33,819 nucleotides of DNA from Shinella sumterensis (GTDB lineage: Bacteria > Pseudomonadota > Alphaproteobacteria > Rhizobiales > Rhizobiaceae). Numbering within the stretch: position 1 is the stretch's first letter; each line of letters begins with the position of its first letter. The notes under the pieces were generated by a model. The model searched no databases and was not told the origin of the DNA. It saw nothing but the letters and a program-made list of their open reading frames with translations. Both the position numbers and the translations under genes were made by a program. Of this stretch, positions 16,306 to 25,100 are shown in pieces. The stretch spans positions 1-33,819 of the forward strand of contig NZ_MYFN02000025.1 of NCBI RefSeq assembly GCF_004514425.2, given 5' to 3'.

Positions 16306-17658
16306 ATGGCAAGGATGGCATCTGTAGAGGCGGACATTCGCCCGCGACGTAAAGGGCGCCCCAGCGTCGCGGAAACCGCCGCGCCAAGCCTCGTCGACAT
16401 CCTCAATCTTGTCAGGACCAACCGCGCGACGACCCGCCAGGAAATCGAGCGGCAAAGCGAGCTCGGCCGCGCCGTGGTGGCAGACCGGCTCGGCACGCTC
16501 GCCGAACTCGGCCTTGTGGACGAAAGCGAACTCGGCACCGCCACGGGCGGCCGTGCGCCGCGCCTCGTGCGCTTTGCCGCCGACCGCGGCCGTATCCTCG
16601 TCGCCACGCTGGATCAGACCGCGCTTGGCGTCGGAATTGCCGACCTCGCCGGCTCCCTCCTCATGGAACATCACGAGGCGAGCGAACTCACCCAGCCGGT
16701 ACCCGCTCTCGCCGAGCGGCTCGTGACGCTCTTCCGCTGGATCCTGGAACGGCAGGCAAACCCGCCGCTTTATGGCATCTCGATATCCGTTCCCGGCGCC
16801 GTGCCGGATGGTGGGGAAGTGTTTTTCCAGCGCACTACGCCCGCCGTATTGCCGGGCTGGGACAGTTTTCCCCTGGTCGAGACGCTCGCTGCCGCCTTCG
16901 ACGCGCCGGTCTGGCTGCGCTCCAGCGTCGAGACGATGACGATGGGCGAGCTTCATGCCGGCGCCGGCGAAGGCAATCGCACCATGCTCTTCGTGAAGGT
17001 CGGCAAACGCATCGGCGCCGGCCTCGCCAGCAACGGCGAACTCTTCCGCGGCGCGCAGGGCGCGGTCGGCCTCATCGGCTCCGTACCCGTGACGGCGGGC
17101 GAGCGGAGCGGCACGCTGGAGGCCATGGCCGGCTCGGACCATATTGCGCAGGAGGGAAGGCTTGCCGCCGAACGCGGCCTCAGCGCCGTCCTTGCCGATC
17201 ATTTGCGGCGCGGCGGTCCCGTCACCGCGCTCGAGGTCGCACAGGCCGCCCAGATGGGCGATGCCGCCGCGATCGACATTCTCTCCCAGAGCGGACGATT
17301 AATCGGCCAGGTTGTCGCAACGCTCGCCAACATGCTCAATCCCGAACTGATCGTGCTTTCGGGCTCGATCGCGCAGACGAACGACATCCTGCTCGCCTCC
17401 ACGCGCGAGGCGATCTATGGCGCCTGCCATCCGCTGGTGAGCCGCGACCTGCAGATCGTGCGCTCCCAGATGGGCAGTTCGTCGGGCCTCGTGGGCGCCG
17501 CCATCGTCGCCGCCGAAGGCCTTTTCGCGCCTTCGCTGCTGCGCGACTGGATCATGGCGGGCAGGCCGCAGGCCCATCCGCTATTCCAGCAACTGAAGGC
17601 CCAGATCGTGGACCGCAGGACATTTGAGGGAAACGCTGTCCGCCCCCCGGACATGTGA
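16306..17658 (+). CDS. ROK-family transcriptional regulator lacking the zinc motif
   Basis: A 450-aa protein. Residues about 28-90 are a winged helix (LVDILNLVRTNRATTRQEIERQ, then GRAVVADRLGTLAELGLV). The rest is a ROK domain (GISISVPGAVPDGG, VKVGKRIGAGLASNGELFRGAQGAVG, LNPELIVLSGSIAQ). The usual ROK sugar/zinc features are missing: the E-I-G-H segment reads GLIGS, and the CxCGxxGCLE zinc motif is reduced to ERSGTLEAM. Direct sugar sensing may therefore be lost. I prefer ATG 16306, 8 nt after AAAGGA; ATG 16222 lies within the operator. It is divergent from the operon it probably controls and 10 bp upstream of a leaderless binding-protein paralogue. Confidence 0.85.
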   Translation: MARMASVEADIRPRRKGRPSVAETAAPSLVDILNLVRTNRATTRQEIERQSELGRAVVADRLGTLAELGLVDESELGTATGGRAPRLVRFAADRGRILVATLDQTALGVGIADLAGSLLMEHHEASELTQPVPALAERLVTLFRWILERQANPPLYGISISVPGAVPDGGEVFFQRTTPAVLPGWDSFPLVETLAAAFDAPVWLRSSVETMTMGELHAGAGEGNRTMLFVKVGKRIGAGLASNGELFRGAQGAVGLIGSVPVTAGERSGTLEAMAGSDHIAQEGRLAAERGLSAVLADHLRRGGPVTALEVAQAAQMGDAAAIDILSQSGRLIGQVVATLANMLNPELIVLSGSIAQTNDILLASTREAIYGACHPLVSRDLQIVRSQMGSSSGLVGAAIVAAEGLFAPSLLRDWIMAGRPQAHPLFQQLKAQIVDRRTFEGNAVRPPDM

Positions 17659-17668
17659 GGAGGATGCA

Positions 17669-18682
17669 ATGGCCATTACCGGTCTCGGACCGCATGGAGA
17701 GCGGGCGTCGGCGCCCGAGCGGGTCCTGCTTTTGCCCGAGGACATGGCGCGGGCGCGGGCCAGCGGCTTCCGGGTGGCGGTCGTGCTGCATACGATGGCC
17801 AGCGACTGGGCGAAGCAGCAGCTTTCCGGCATCGTCGGAACACTCGGCAATTGCGGCATCGCCGTCATCGAGGTCGTCGATTGCGCCTTCACGCCGGACG
17901 TGCAGATCGAAGCGCTGGACCGGCTGATCGGCGAGGCTCCGGACGCCATCATCTCGCTGCCCGTCGCCAATTCGAAGGTCGCCGCCGCCCATGCCCGCGT
18001 CGCGGCCGCCGGCATCAAGCTCGTCCTGCTCGACAATGTCCCGACAGGCCTGCTCCCGGGCAAGGATTACTTCTCGCTCGTCTCGGCGGACAATTTCGGC
18101 CTGGGCAAGATCGCCGCCGAGGGGCTTTCGCCCCATGTGCCGCGCGGGGCCGAGGTCGGCGTGCTTGGTTACGACGCTGACTTCTTTGCAACGAACGAAC
18201 GCGAAATAGCCTTCGTGAAATGGATGCAGGTTAATCGCCCGGACGTGAATCTCCGCATCCGGCGGTTTTCGACCCTGGCGGATGCTGGCCTGACCACCCA
18301 CGCCCTTCTTGCCGAGCGTCCCGACCTCGCAGGCCTCTTCGTCGTCTGGGATACGCCCGCCATCGCCGCGATCGAGGTGCTTCGCGCATTGGATCGTCTC
18401 ATTCCGATGGTCACGGCAGATCTCGGCCGCGATGCGGCAATCGCGCTTGCGGCGCACGAACCGCTCGTTGCCATCGCCGCCCAGCAGCCCTTCCGCCAGG
18501 GTGAAACAGCCGCCTCCATCGTCGTGAGCACCCTTCTCGGTCGGCTGCCGCCTGCCTGGATCGCCCTCCCCGGCCTTGCCGTAACCTCCGCCAATGTCGT
18601 CGAATGTTTCCAAACGGTCTGGCGCATGCCTGCACCTCGGGAGGTTCTTCAAAAACTCAGCCTCGTCCGGACTACAACCTAA
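17669..18682 (+). CDS. Leaderless periplasmic-binding-protein paralogue, probable cytoplasmic sensor
   Basis: A 337-aa type-1 PBP-fold protein, related end to end to the binding protein at 14135-15256: LDNVPTGLLPGKDY against MDNVPTGFVAGKDY, SLVSADNFG against SVVSADNYG, VVWDTPA against AVWDVPA. It has no signal peptide; the N-terminus (MAITGLGPHGERASAPERV) is hydrophilic, so it should stay in the cytoplasm. A GTGAGGAGG ribosome site overlaps the ROK stop, and the gene begins 10 bp later, so the two are co-expressed. I infer a soluble sugar sensor or co-regulator for the ROK protein. A decayed or moonlighting transport protein is the alternative. Confidence 0.82.
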   Translation: MAITGLGPHGERASAPERVLLLPEDMARARASGFRVAVVLHTMASDWAKQQLSGIVGTLGNCGIAVIEVVDCAFTPDVQIEALDRLIGEAPDAIISLPVANSKVAAAHARVAAAGIKLVLLDNVPTGLLPGKDYFSLVSADNFGLGKIAAEGLSPHVPRGAEVGVLGYDADFFATNEREIAFVKWMQVNRPDVNLRIRRFSTLADAGLTTHALLAERPDLAGLFVVWDTPAIAAIEVLRALDRLIPMVTADLGRDAAIALAAHEPLVAIAAQQPFRQGETAASIVVSTLLGRLPPAWIALPGLAVTSANVVECFQTVWRMPAPREVLQKLSLVRTTT

Positions 18683-18913
18683 CGATATATTCGCCTTGAA
18701 AGGAATCGAACCTGAGACACCCTTTTTTGGCTGCGAAACCGCTATATCCCGGCAAGCACGCCGACCGACCAAAACAGTTAGCGATCCTTCGGATGCTTCA
18801 ATCCCAACAAAATTTTTTTCGATATCAACGCTGATGTGATGAATTGCTGTTACTTAGCGGTTAGGTTGCTTTAAAAACTGCTTCGCGTTCTACTTCTTAC
18901 CGGACGTCAACAT

Positions 18914-20632
18914 ATGGCACTCGCGCCAAACGCATCCAATATAACTATTCGGCAGACCCTTGATATCCTGGATGGCCCGTTCCGAAATGTGGCAACCGGG
19001 GTTGCAGAAGATCGCTACGCATTCTGGCTTGGTTCGGGTATCTCGTTTGGTAAAGTCGATGGCTTGAAGAAGATCATCCCCCGGGTCATTGAGTTTCTGC
19101 GGCAAAGAATTGACCGTACGAACGCCAATTGTGCTTTTGCGACGGCGTTGAATCGGGCTCTGGCGCTTGCCGGCCTCTCCGACGACGAATGGGGCAGGGT
19201 GAACACCGAGCTTGAGTTTGCAGCTTGGCCGGATCAAGCCGCCATTGTCGGGCGGCTGACTAATAATTATTCGCGTTTGCTCGAGATCACCGTCGCGGGC
19301 CAGCCTGAAGATTATCTGTTGTGGGAAGGCGTAGGCGTAGCTGCCACGTTTGCTAATCCCACTACAGAACCGGACGTCGAACACCTCTGTATGGCAATGC
19401 TCGTGCTGGAGGGCGCCGCTTCCGACATCGCCACCGCCAATTGGGACGGGCTTGTTGAGAAGGCGATCAATGAACTCACCGGCGGCATACCGAAACTGGT
19501 AGTATGTGTGCGATCCGAGGACCTCCGCCAGCCGAAGCTTGCTGCCCAAGTGATCAAGTTCCACGGCTGTGCGATCCTCGCGGTTTCTGACGAACCACAC
19601 TACCGACCGTTTCTGGTCGCGCGCTTTTCACAGATAAATCGCTGGGCGGCGGCTCCAGAAAACAGGGCGGTCATCGGCCGACTGATGGATATAGCGGTTT
19701 CCAAGCCAACCCTCATGATGGGCTTGTCAGCGCAGGACTCCAACATTCAAGCGTTCTTCGCCACTGCCGAGGCTACGATGCGATGGCCTTGGCCTGGCGA
19801 TAGACCGAGTTTTGTATTTTCGGGCGATCAGGTCGGCGCCGATCAGGAAGCATTACTGCGAAACGTTTATCCTCAGGCTTACACCGCGGCGACCCGCGAC
19901 CAGATCAATCAGCAATCATTGGTCAAATCCTACGCCAATCCGCTCCTCATAGCGCTTTTGTTGTCGGTGATTTGCGACAAGCTGAGCGGCATGGTCGATA
20001 TGGCTGAGGGCCTATTGGACCAAGATGGTAAGAATGCCGTAAAGCTGGGCATTGTCACTCTGCGGAACCATGTCGCTGGTTTAGACAGCGGCGATCGGAT
20101 TGAGTTCGTCAAATCTTTCATCGATCAGACCTCGCGCATCATGACAATGTTTCGGGATGGATCGGCAGGAACTGCACCTAGGCGGTACAATCCGATAACC
20201 AGCACGCCGCTGCACCAGATTGCTGGGGACCAAAACATCCCATCTAGCGGGTTGACCGAAGTCGCCGTCGTCGCAGGCCTGCTCGGCTTGGGCATTGAGA
20301 ACGGCCTATGGTCGCTAGAAGGAATTGATTCGTCGAATCCAGCCGACGGTATCGTGCGCATCTCAACGACAGCTGCCAGTACAAAAATGGTCCTGGCCGC
20401 CAATGGGCGCGCTGCAATCCGTCTACAACAGAATGGACACATCGCCGACGACGAAGACGCGGTGCTAGTCTACAGCGCTGAGAGGCCACCAAACATGACC
20501 CGGTCGCCGCGAAGCTCGCCAGGCCGCACAGGCCACTTGGGTCTGCGCGAGGTAAGCATCTACGACTTGCTTCAGGTTACGAGTTCCGCTGATGACCTCA
20601 TCCAGCATTTTCGTGAGGAGGCCGCCATATGA
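18914..20632 (+). CDS. SIR2-like domain protein, predicted defence effector (Lamassu-Sir2 LmuA-like)
   Basis: A 572-aa protein. SIR2-type NAD-binding motifs are visible: GSGIS at 40-44 (GAGxS equivalent), TANWD at 174-178 (TxNxD equivalent), KFHG with candidate catalytic His217, and GLSAQDSN at 270-277. In anti-phage systems such domains usually degrade NAD+ and stop growth after infection. The C-terminal 200 residues are not recognised. It is the first of three genes joined by ATGA overlaps and followed by a Rad50/SMC-like ATPase, the arrangement of Lamassu systems with a Sir2 effector. The start is at ATG 18914; the ribosome site is weak. System assignment is by gene content, not by search. 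Confidence 0.75.
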   Translation: MALAPNASNITIRQTLDILDGPFRNVATGVAEDRYAFWLGSGISFGKVDGLKKIIPRVIEFLRQRIDRTNANCAFATALNRALALAGLSDDEWGRVNTELEFAAWPDQAAIVGRLTNNYSRLLEITVAGQPEDYLLWEGVGVAATFANPTTEPDVEHLCMAMLVLEGAASDIATANWDGLVEKAINELTGGIPKLVVCVRSEDLRQPKLAAQVIKFHGCAILAVSDEPHYRPFLVARFSQINRWAAAPENRAVIGRLMDIAVSKPTLMMGLSAQDSNIQAFFATAEATMRWPWPGDRPSFVFSGDQVGADQEALLRNVYPQAYTAATRDQINQQSLVKSYANPLLIALLLSVICDKLSGMVDMAEGLLDQDGKNAVKLGIVTLRNHVAGLDSGDRIEFVKSFIDQTSRIMTMFRDGSAGTAPRRYNPITSTPLHQIAGDQNIPSSGLTEVAVVAGLLGLGIENGLWSLEGIDSSNPADGIVRISTTAASTKMVLAANGRAAIRLQQNGHIADDEDAVLVYSAERPPNMTRSPRSSPGRTGHLGLREVSIYDLLQVTSSADDLIQHFREEAAI

Positions 20633-21246
20633 CCACCTTCACGCCCGTCGAAGGCGTCGTGAATCTTCTAACCGCTTCTGGCTTCAGACGACTTTCCTCG
20701 CCACTCTCGATTGCCGGACTTTCCTTCGAAGTTCCCGCAGCACTGGTTGGTGAGCATCCCTCCCCCGACCTGATACTCGTTGCCGATACCGCATTCGAGG
20801 CTGATGTCCGAATTTTGCGCAAGGTGGAAGGAGTGGCTCGTGCGCTTGACGTCGCGCGCTCCAAGCGTCCTTTGACGACCATCCTTGTCGGTCCTAAGCC
20901 GAAGAGTTCTGTCCTGGATGCAATGACCAAGGTCTGCCGTGTCTTGGCAACCGGCGTGGTCGGGACTGACGAAGAAAATCCTCTGCTTCAGAATTGGTTG
21001 GCCGTGCTGCTGCCGTTGGCGCTGCCAGAGCCGAGCGATGATATTGCAGAACCATTAGAGGCGATTATTAAGCGCTCAGACGACCTCAATAAAAGCATCG
21101 TCGACTTAATCGGGTTGGGAGCGCAGGGAGCAGACGCGGTGCAGGCGGGTCTACACGAACTGCTGAAAGCATCGTTGACAGTTTCCGACGAAGATGCCGC
21201 AGAGTCGAATAAAGGAACGAACCTCGCAGGAGGGATTTTCGAATGA
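20629..21246 (+). CDS. Middle protein of the SIR2-SMC operon (LmuC-like candidate)
   Basis: A 205-aa soluble protein without recognisable catalytic motif. The N-terminal half (SPDLILVADTAFEADVRIL, RPLTTILVGPKPKSS) could be an alpha/beta fold. The C-terminal half is mostly helical (EPLEAIIKRSDDLNKSIVDLIGL). GAGGAGG precedes the ATG, which overlaps the SIR2 stop by 4 bp; its own stop overlaps the SMC start by 4 bp. Tight coupling suggests a complex subunit in fixed stoichiometry. In Lamassu systems a small protein of unclear role (LmuC) fills this slot; I assign it by position only. Confidence 0.65.
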   Translation: MTTFTPVEGVVNLLTASGFRRLSSPLSIAGLSFEVPAALVGEHPSPDLILVADTAFEADVRILRKVEGVARALDVARSKRPLTTILVGPKPKSSVLDAMTKVCRVLATGVVGTDEENPLLQNWLAVLLPLALPEPSDDIAEPLEAIIKRSDDLNKSIVDLIGLGAQGADAVQAGLHELLKASLTVSDEDAAESNKGTNLAGGIFE

Positions 21247-23660
21247 GCGCTGCCCGGTTGAAATCCGTTACTCTCACCGATTTCCGCAGCATTAGGGGAA
21301 GCATTTCGGTTCCACTCGATGCGCCGATAGTCTTAGTCCACGGGCACAATGGGGCTGGGAAAACAAGTTTACTGTCAGGCATTGAATTGGCATTGACTGG
21401 CTCCGTCGCGTCCCTTCAACGAGTTGATCCGGACTATGCTAGCCATTTGGTACACAAGGACGCCAAGACCGCCAAAGTGGGGATCCAGACGAACGGACTA
21501 GCCGTAAATGAATCGGACTTCACAGTGGACGCGAACGGGTTTTCGGGTGCCGCGCTCCTCCATACCGACTTGTCGCGCTTCTATAGCGAGCGCTGCTTTC
21601 TGGCGCAGTCCTCATTGGGCCGATTGCTGGAGCTTTACCAGGACTCCCCAAAACGGACAGATTCTGCGTTGACGAAATTCGTCAAAGATCTTCTCCGGCT
21701 CGATCACCTCGACTCTATTATTGATGGCCTGCACGACGCAGGAGATGTCCGTCGCCTTCGGTCCGGCGTCCCAGACTATGCTGAGACAAGGGACGCCGTG
21801 CCTCAGCTCGAAAAGGAAATAGCCCGTCTACGCAGCGAACTCGCCGCTATCGATGCTCGGATGGAGGAACTCTTCAAACTGAACAGCGAGCGCTCGTCGC
21901 GACTGGCAATCATTGATCCAGTACAGATCGGCGCCCAGCCGGTCACACCCGAATTTGAGGAGCAAGAGCTCGTCAGATTAACCAACATCAAACGAGAGAT
22001 CGAGGTCGCGACAAGACAATGGCAGCAGATCTCCTACACGGATGCTTCCAAAGAGAGGGTCGCGGCTGAACCCCGAAGAGAGGCTGCTCACACAGCACTG
22101 CTTAACTGGCAAGAGAGTGAGGGGTCCGAGCTAACGAGGCAACTCGAGCGCCTTGCCTCTGTCTTTCCGGATTTGCCAACCCCGAGTTCCAGTGGACCGC
22201 GATATGCTCACGCTGCGGCTGTCGAAGCTGTAAAGGAAGAACTCGCGCGCTGCACGGCAGTTCTTACCAGTGACGCACAAGCGGAGATAAGTGAATCTGA
22301 CCTCGACGGTAAGATCACGCGAGCGAGAGCCCGAATCCAAGCGCTCGAGCAACAAATCTCGGGCTTTGCAGCCGAGGCCGGTGTGTTAGCCCAGGCGCTG
22401 AGTGGCATACTACCGCATATTCACTCTGACGATTGTCCGGTCTGCGGTCGGGATTACAGCGAGAAGTCCGAAACTCCTCTGCACACACACGTCTCGGCCA
22501 GAATAGCGGAACTTACTGCTGCAGCGGGTCAATTGCAGGCGCTGAGCCAAGACCGTGCAAACTCACTGGCCGCCGCTGCGAGCGCAGAAAGGCAGCTCGC
22601 TGAGGTTCAGGGCCAACGCCTCGAACCGCAAAGCCGTGATACTCTCAGGACGAGACAGGCTCTGCTGCAAGAGGCCAATCTCGCCCTTCAGCAACTCACT
22701 GACAGCGTAGAGGAAGGTGAGCGTCTGCTTGCCGCATCGTCCGCAGCATCGCGCGAGCTTTCCAATCTGGCCGCTGCCGACCAGAGCGGCACTGTCTTTC
22801 GGGAATCTCTGAGCCGTTTTGCGTCAGAACTTTCCCTCGATCCGATCGGCGCGACCGACGCTGTAGAACCGGCGTTGGCGCGCTTCGCAGCTGAAGCGTC
22901 CCGCCTCATTTCGGCATACACCTCGAACCAGACGCTTCGGAGGGAAATGACCGGCAACACTCTGGAAGCGGATCGGCTTCAAGCGTCTCGTGAACCCATA
23001 TTGTCCGAAATCACCGCAACTCAAAACCGCATTGATGTACTTAATGCAGCCAAAGGGCGGGCCGACGCTGTAATCCAAGACGCTCGCGAACTCGCAAAGC
23101 GCGCTGGAGAGGCGCGTACAGCGATTGTTAGAAAGGTTTTTAACGGCTCGCTCAACCGGGTCTGGCGCGATCTGTTCGTCCGGTTGGCACCCGAGGAGCC
23201 ATTTGTTCCTGCCTTTGCGGTACCGGAGACGAATGGAGGGCCAGTCGAGGCTATCCTCGAGACGTGGTACCGGTCGGGTGGCAAGGGGGGAAATCCGCGC
23301 GCAATGCTGAGTGCCGGTAACCTGAACACCGCGGCTCTCACACTGTTCCTTGCCCTACATCTCTCCGTAGCGCCGGATCTGCCATGGCTCGTTATCGATG
23401 ACCCGGTTCAAAGCATGGACGAGGTGCACATTGCGCAGTTTGCAGCGTTGTTGCGCACCTTGGCCAAATCAAAGACTCAACGTCAGATCATCGTGGCAGT
23501 GCACGAGAAGCCTCTATTCGACTATCTCGCACTTGAATTAAGTCCAGCCTTTCAGAATGACAGGTTGATTACGATCGAGCTTAGCCGGAGTGCTGATGGC
23601 CAAACTCTGATGAATTACCAGCCACATGTTTGGCAACCAGATCAGGCTGTTGCTGCATGA
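21243..23660 (+). CDS. Rad50/SMC-like ATPase with zinc hook (LmuB-like candidate)
   Basis: An 805-aa protein with the split-ATPase layout of Rad50/SMC proteins. Walker A GHNGAGKT is at 34-41, followed by a coiled-coil arm, a zinc hook CPVC at 398-401, a returning coiled coil, signature LSAGN at 689-693 and Walker B WLVIDDP with Asp719-Asp720, then the D-loop QSMDE. Such proteins dimerise on DNA ends or unusual DNA and, in Lamassu, are thought to sense phage DNA and release the effector. AGGAGG precedes the start. It is the last gene of the three-gene operon. Rad50-like housekeeping repair proteins are an alternative, but the SIR2 partner favours defence. Confidence 0.85.
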   Translation: MSAARLKSVTLTDFRSIRGSISVPLDAPIVLVHGHNGAGKTSLLSGIELALTGSVASLQRVDPDYASHLVHKDAKTAKVGIQTNGLAVNESDFTVDANGFSGAALLHTDLSRFYSERCFLAQSSLGRLLELYQDSPKRTDSALTKFVKDLLRLDHLDSIIDGLHDAGDVRRLRSGVPDYAETRDAVPQLEKEIARLRSELAAIDARMEELFKLNSERSSRLAIIDPVQIGAQPVTPEFEEQELVRLTNIKREIEVATRQWQQISYTDASKERVAAEPRREAAHTALLNWQESEGSELTRQLERLASVFPDLPTPSSSGPRYAHAAAVEAVKEELARCTAVLTSDAQAEISESDLDGKITRARARIQALEQQISGFAAEAGVLAQALSGILPHIHSDDCPVCGRDYSEKSETPLHTHVSARIAELTAAAGQLQALSQDRANSLAAAASAERQLAEVQGQRLEPQSRDTLRTRQALLQEANLALQQLTDSVEEGERLLAASSAASRELSNLAAADQSGTVFRESLSRFASELSLDPIGATDAVEPALARFAAEASRLISAYTSNQTLRREMTGNTLEADRLQASREPILSEITATQNRIDVLNAAKGRADAVIQDARELAKRAGEARTAIVRKVFNGSLNRVWRDLFVRLAPEEPFVPAFAVPETNGGPVEAILETWYRSGGKGGNPRAMLSAGNLNTAALTLFLALHLSVAPDLPWLVIDDPVQSMDEVHIAQFAALLRTLAKSKTQRQIIVAVHEKPLFDYLALELSPAFQNDRLITIELSRSADGQTLMNYQPHVWQPDQAVAA

Positions 23661-23810
23661 TCGTAATCAAAACATGTAGGCGCCGCGGCCAGCACTCATC
23701 GTCAGCCCTGTAGAGCCAATACTCTTCTGAGACCGTCTTCAACCGCGACCCTGCTAGCACGCATAAAGTTGATCGCATCGCCGACTTCCAACCGATTTAG
23801 GAGATCAGGT

Positions 23811-24185
23811 TTGTCAATTCTGGGACACGGGGTAGACTTAGTCGATGTGGCAGAAGTCGAGCAATTGCTGCTTCTGTCCGATGATTTCCTTGATCGAAGC
23901 TTCACCGAGCGCGAACGGGACATATTGACCGAGATCGCCGCCAGTCCGGAGCGCATCGCAGCCAGGTTTGCTGCAAAGGAGGCCGTCCTCAAGGCCTTGC
24001 AGACAGGCTTTAGCAATGGATTGTCGTTTCTGGACATCGAGGTTTTCAATCATCCGTCGGGAGCTCCCTACGTGATCCTTCACGGGCCTACTCGCCAGTT
24101 ATCCGACAGCCTCGGCGTAAGCCGCTGGCTCATCAGTCTGAGCCACGATGGGGGGAAGGCGATCGCCAGCGTAGTTGCCGCCTAA
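23811..24185 (+). CDS. acpS: Holo-[acyl-carrier-protein] synthase, accessory copy
   Basis: A 124-aa 4'-phosphopantetheinyl transferase of the AcpS type. Magnesium ligands are Asp9 in GVDLVDV and Glu57 in RFAAKEAVLKAL; the C-terminal SLSHDGGKAIASVVA strand is typical. The enzyme transfers phosphopantetheine from CoA to a carrier protein. I chose TTG 23811 because AGGAG ends 7 nt before it and the AcpS family begins there; an ATG at 23769 would add 14 unrelated residues. No acyl-carrier protein is encoded in the window, so its partner is unknown. The last 87 bp overlap the convergent MazG-like gene. Confidence 0.85.
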   Translation: MSILGHGVDLVDVAEVEQLLLLSDDFLDRSFTERERDILTEIAASPERIAARFAAKEAVLKALQTGFSNGLSFLDIEVFNHPSGAPYVILHGPTRQLSDSLGVSRWLISLSHDGGKAIASVVAA

Positions 24186-25100
24186 AGCATAACTCCGGAG
24201 GCCTCTGTCACCGTCAACCTCGGCTGCCACTTCATAGGCAATCACGCCCTGGTCAAGATCGATGCGAACGACGCCTCCCCGGTTTGCAACCATCTGCCTC
24301 CAGATTTCAAACCCCTTGAGGATTACCGCTTCCCACTCGGCGAGCGAGCACCGTCCAACTTCCAGGTGACTGACCATGCTCCTGATTGTCCTGAGGAGGC
24401 CATAGTCGATCTGATCTATGCCCAACAGAAAGTTGTGGTCCCGTGCGTAATCGAAAGCGAGTGCCACAATCGCCTCCTCCAAGATTCGCGCGCGTCCGCC
24501 ATCCTCGACCTCATCGAGCAAGGGCTGGCTTTTGCGTTTGCGCTTCAGGAAGGCCCGCAGGTTGGGCGACCAGCCGAGCATAGCCGCATAGGACAAATGA
24601 AAGACGTCGTGGAAGCGATATCCATCCGAATCGTAGGCGTTATCGCCAAGCGGCGAGCCTATACGATCTCCATTGATCGATAACTGCACCATGGGCCTGC
24701 CATCGGTGTGCACCTCCGTGAAGAGAACCTCCATTTGCCGCGGCAATCGCTCAGTCTCCACGCAGGTGCCGTCAAGAGCTTGCTTCCGCTCGTTGGCAGC
24801 CGCCCAGCGTTCTTGGACCTTCGCGAGATTGGCATTAGCGACGTCATCGAGGCTGAGATCGAATTTGCTGGCAACATTGGCGAGGTACCAAAGGAGATCG
24901 CCCAGTTCCTCGCAGACCCGGTCCTTGAACAGCTTATGCGCTTCGCCATCACGCAGGTGCTTCTTGTACTCGGTGAGAAGCTGACCAGCCTCGCCAGCCA
25001 AGCCGAGCATCGGTACGACCAGAGCTTCAGGGTCGTTTTTGCCGGCCGCAACCGAGACATCAGTGCGATGCGCTTCGAGTTGATATGTTCTAAAGTCCAT
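24099..25100 (-). CDS. MazG-like nucleotide pyrophosphohydrolase with C-terminal extension
   Basis: A 333-aa protein. Residues 1-105 are a MazG-type all-alpha NTP pyrophosphohydrolase with GLAGEAGQLLTE (Glu37) and CEELGDLLWYL (Glu64, Glu65, Asp68) as metal-binding residues. These enzymes cleave (d)NTPs to monophosphates. The remaining 220 residues (YRFHDVFHLSYAAMLGW, LEEAIVALAFDYAR) form a helical domain I do not recognise. ATG 25100 is preceded by AGGAG at 6 nt; an ATG at 25124 has no ribosome site. It overlaps the upstream gene by 11 bp and is the last gene of the minus-strand operon. It probably clears a normal or modified pyrimidine nucleotide (inference). Confidence 0.8.
   Translation of the reverse strand: MDFRTYQLEAHRTDVSVAAGKNDPEALVVPMLGLAGEAGQLLTEYKKHLRDGEAHKLFKDRVCEELGDLLWYLANVASKFDLSLDDVANANLAKVQERWAAANERKQALDGTCVETERLPRQMEVLFTEVHTDGRPMVQLSINGDRIGSPLGDNAYDSDGYRFHDVFHLSYAAMLGWSPNLRAFLKRKRKSQPLLDEVEDGGRARILEEAIVALAFDYARDHNFLLGIDQIDYGLLRTIRSMVSHLEVGRCSLAEWEAVILKGFEIWRQMVANRGGVVRIDLDQGVIAYEVAAEVDGDRGLRSYALGGNYAGDRLPPIVAQTDEPAAYAEAVG

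Noticed and set aside
17552-18772. Long minus-strand open frame opposite the leaderless binding protein
   Set aside because: The plus-strand protein is clearly homologous to a receptor in the same window; the antisense frame has no family features.
18690-18780. Possible tRNA gene on the minus strand
   Set aside because: Only three T-stem pairs form and no cloverleaf can be drawn; kept only as a possible attachment remnant.
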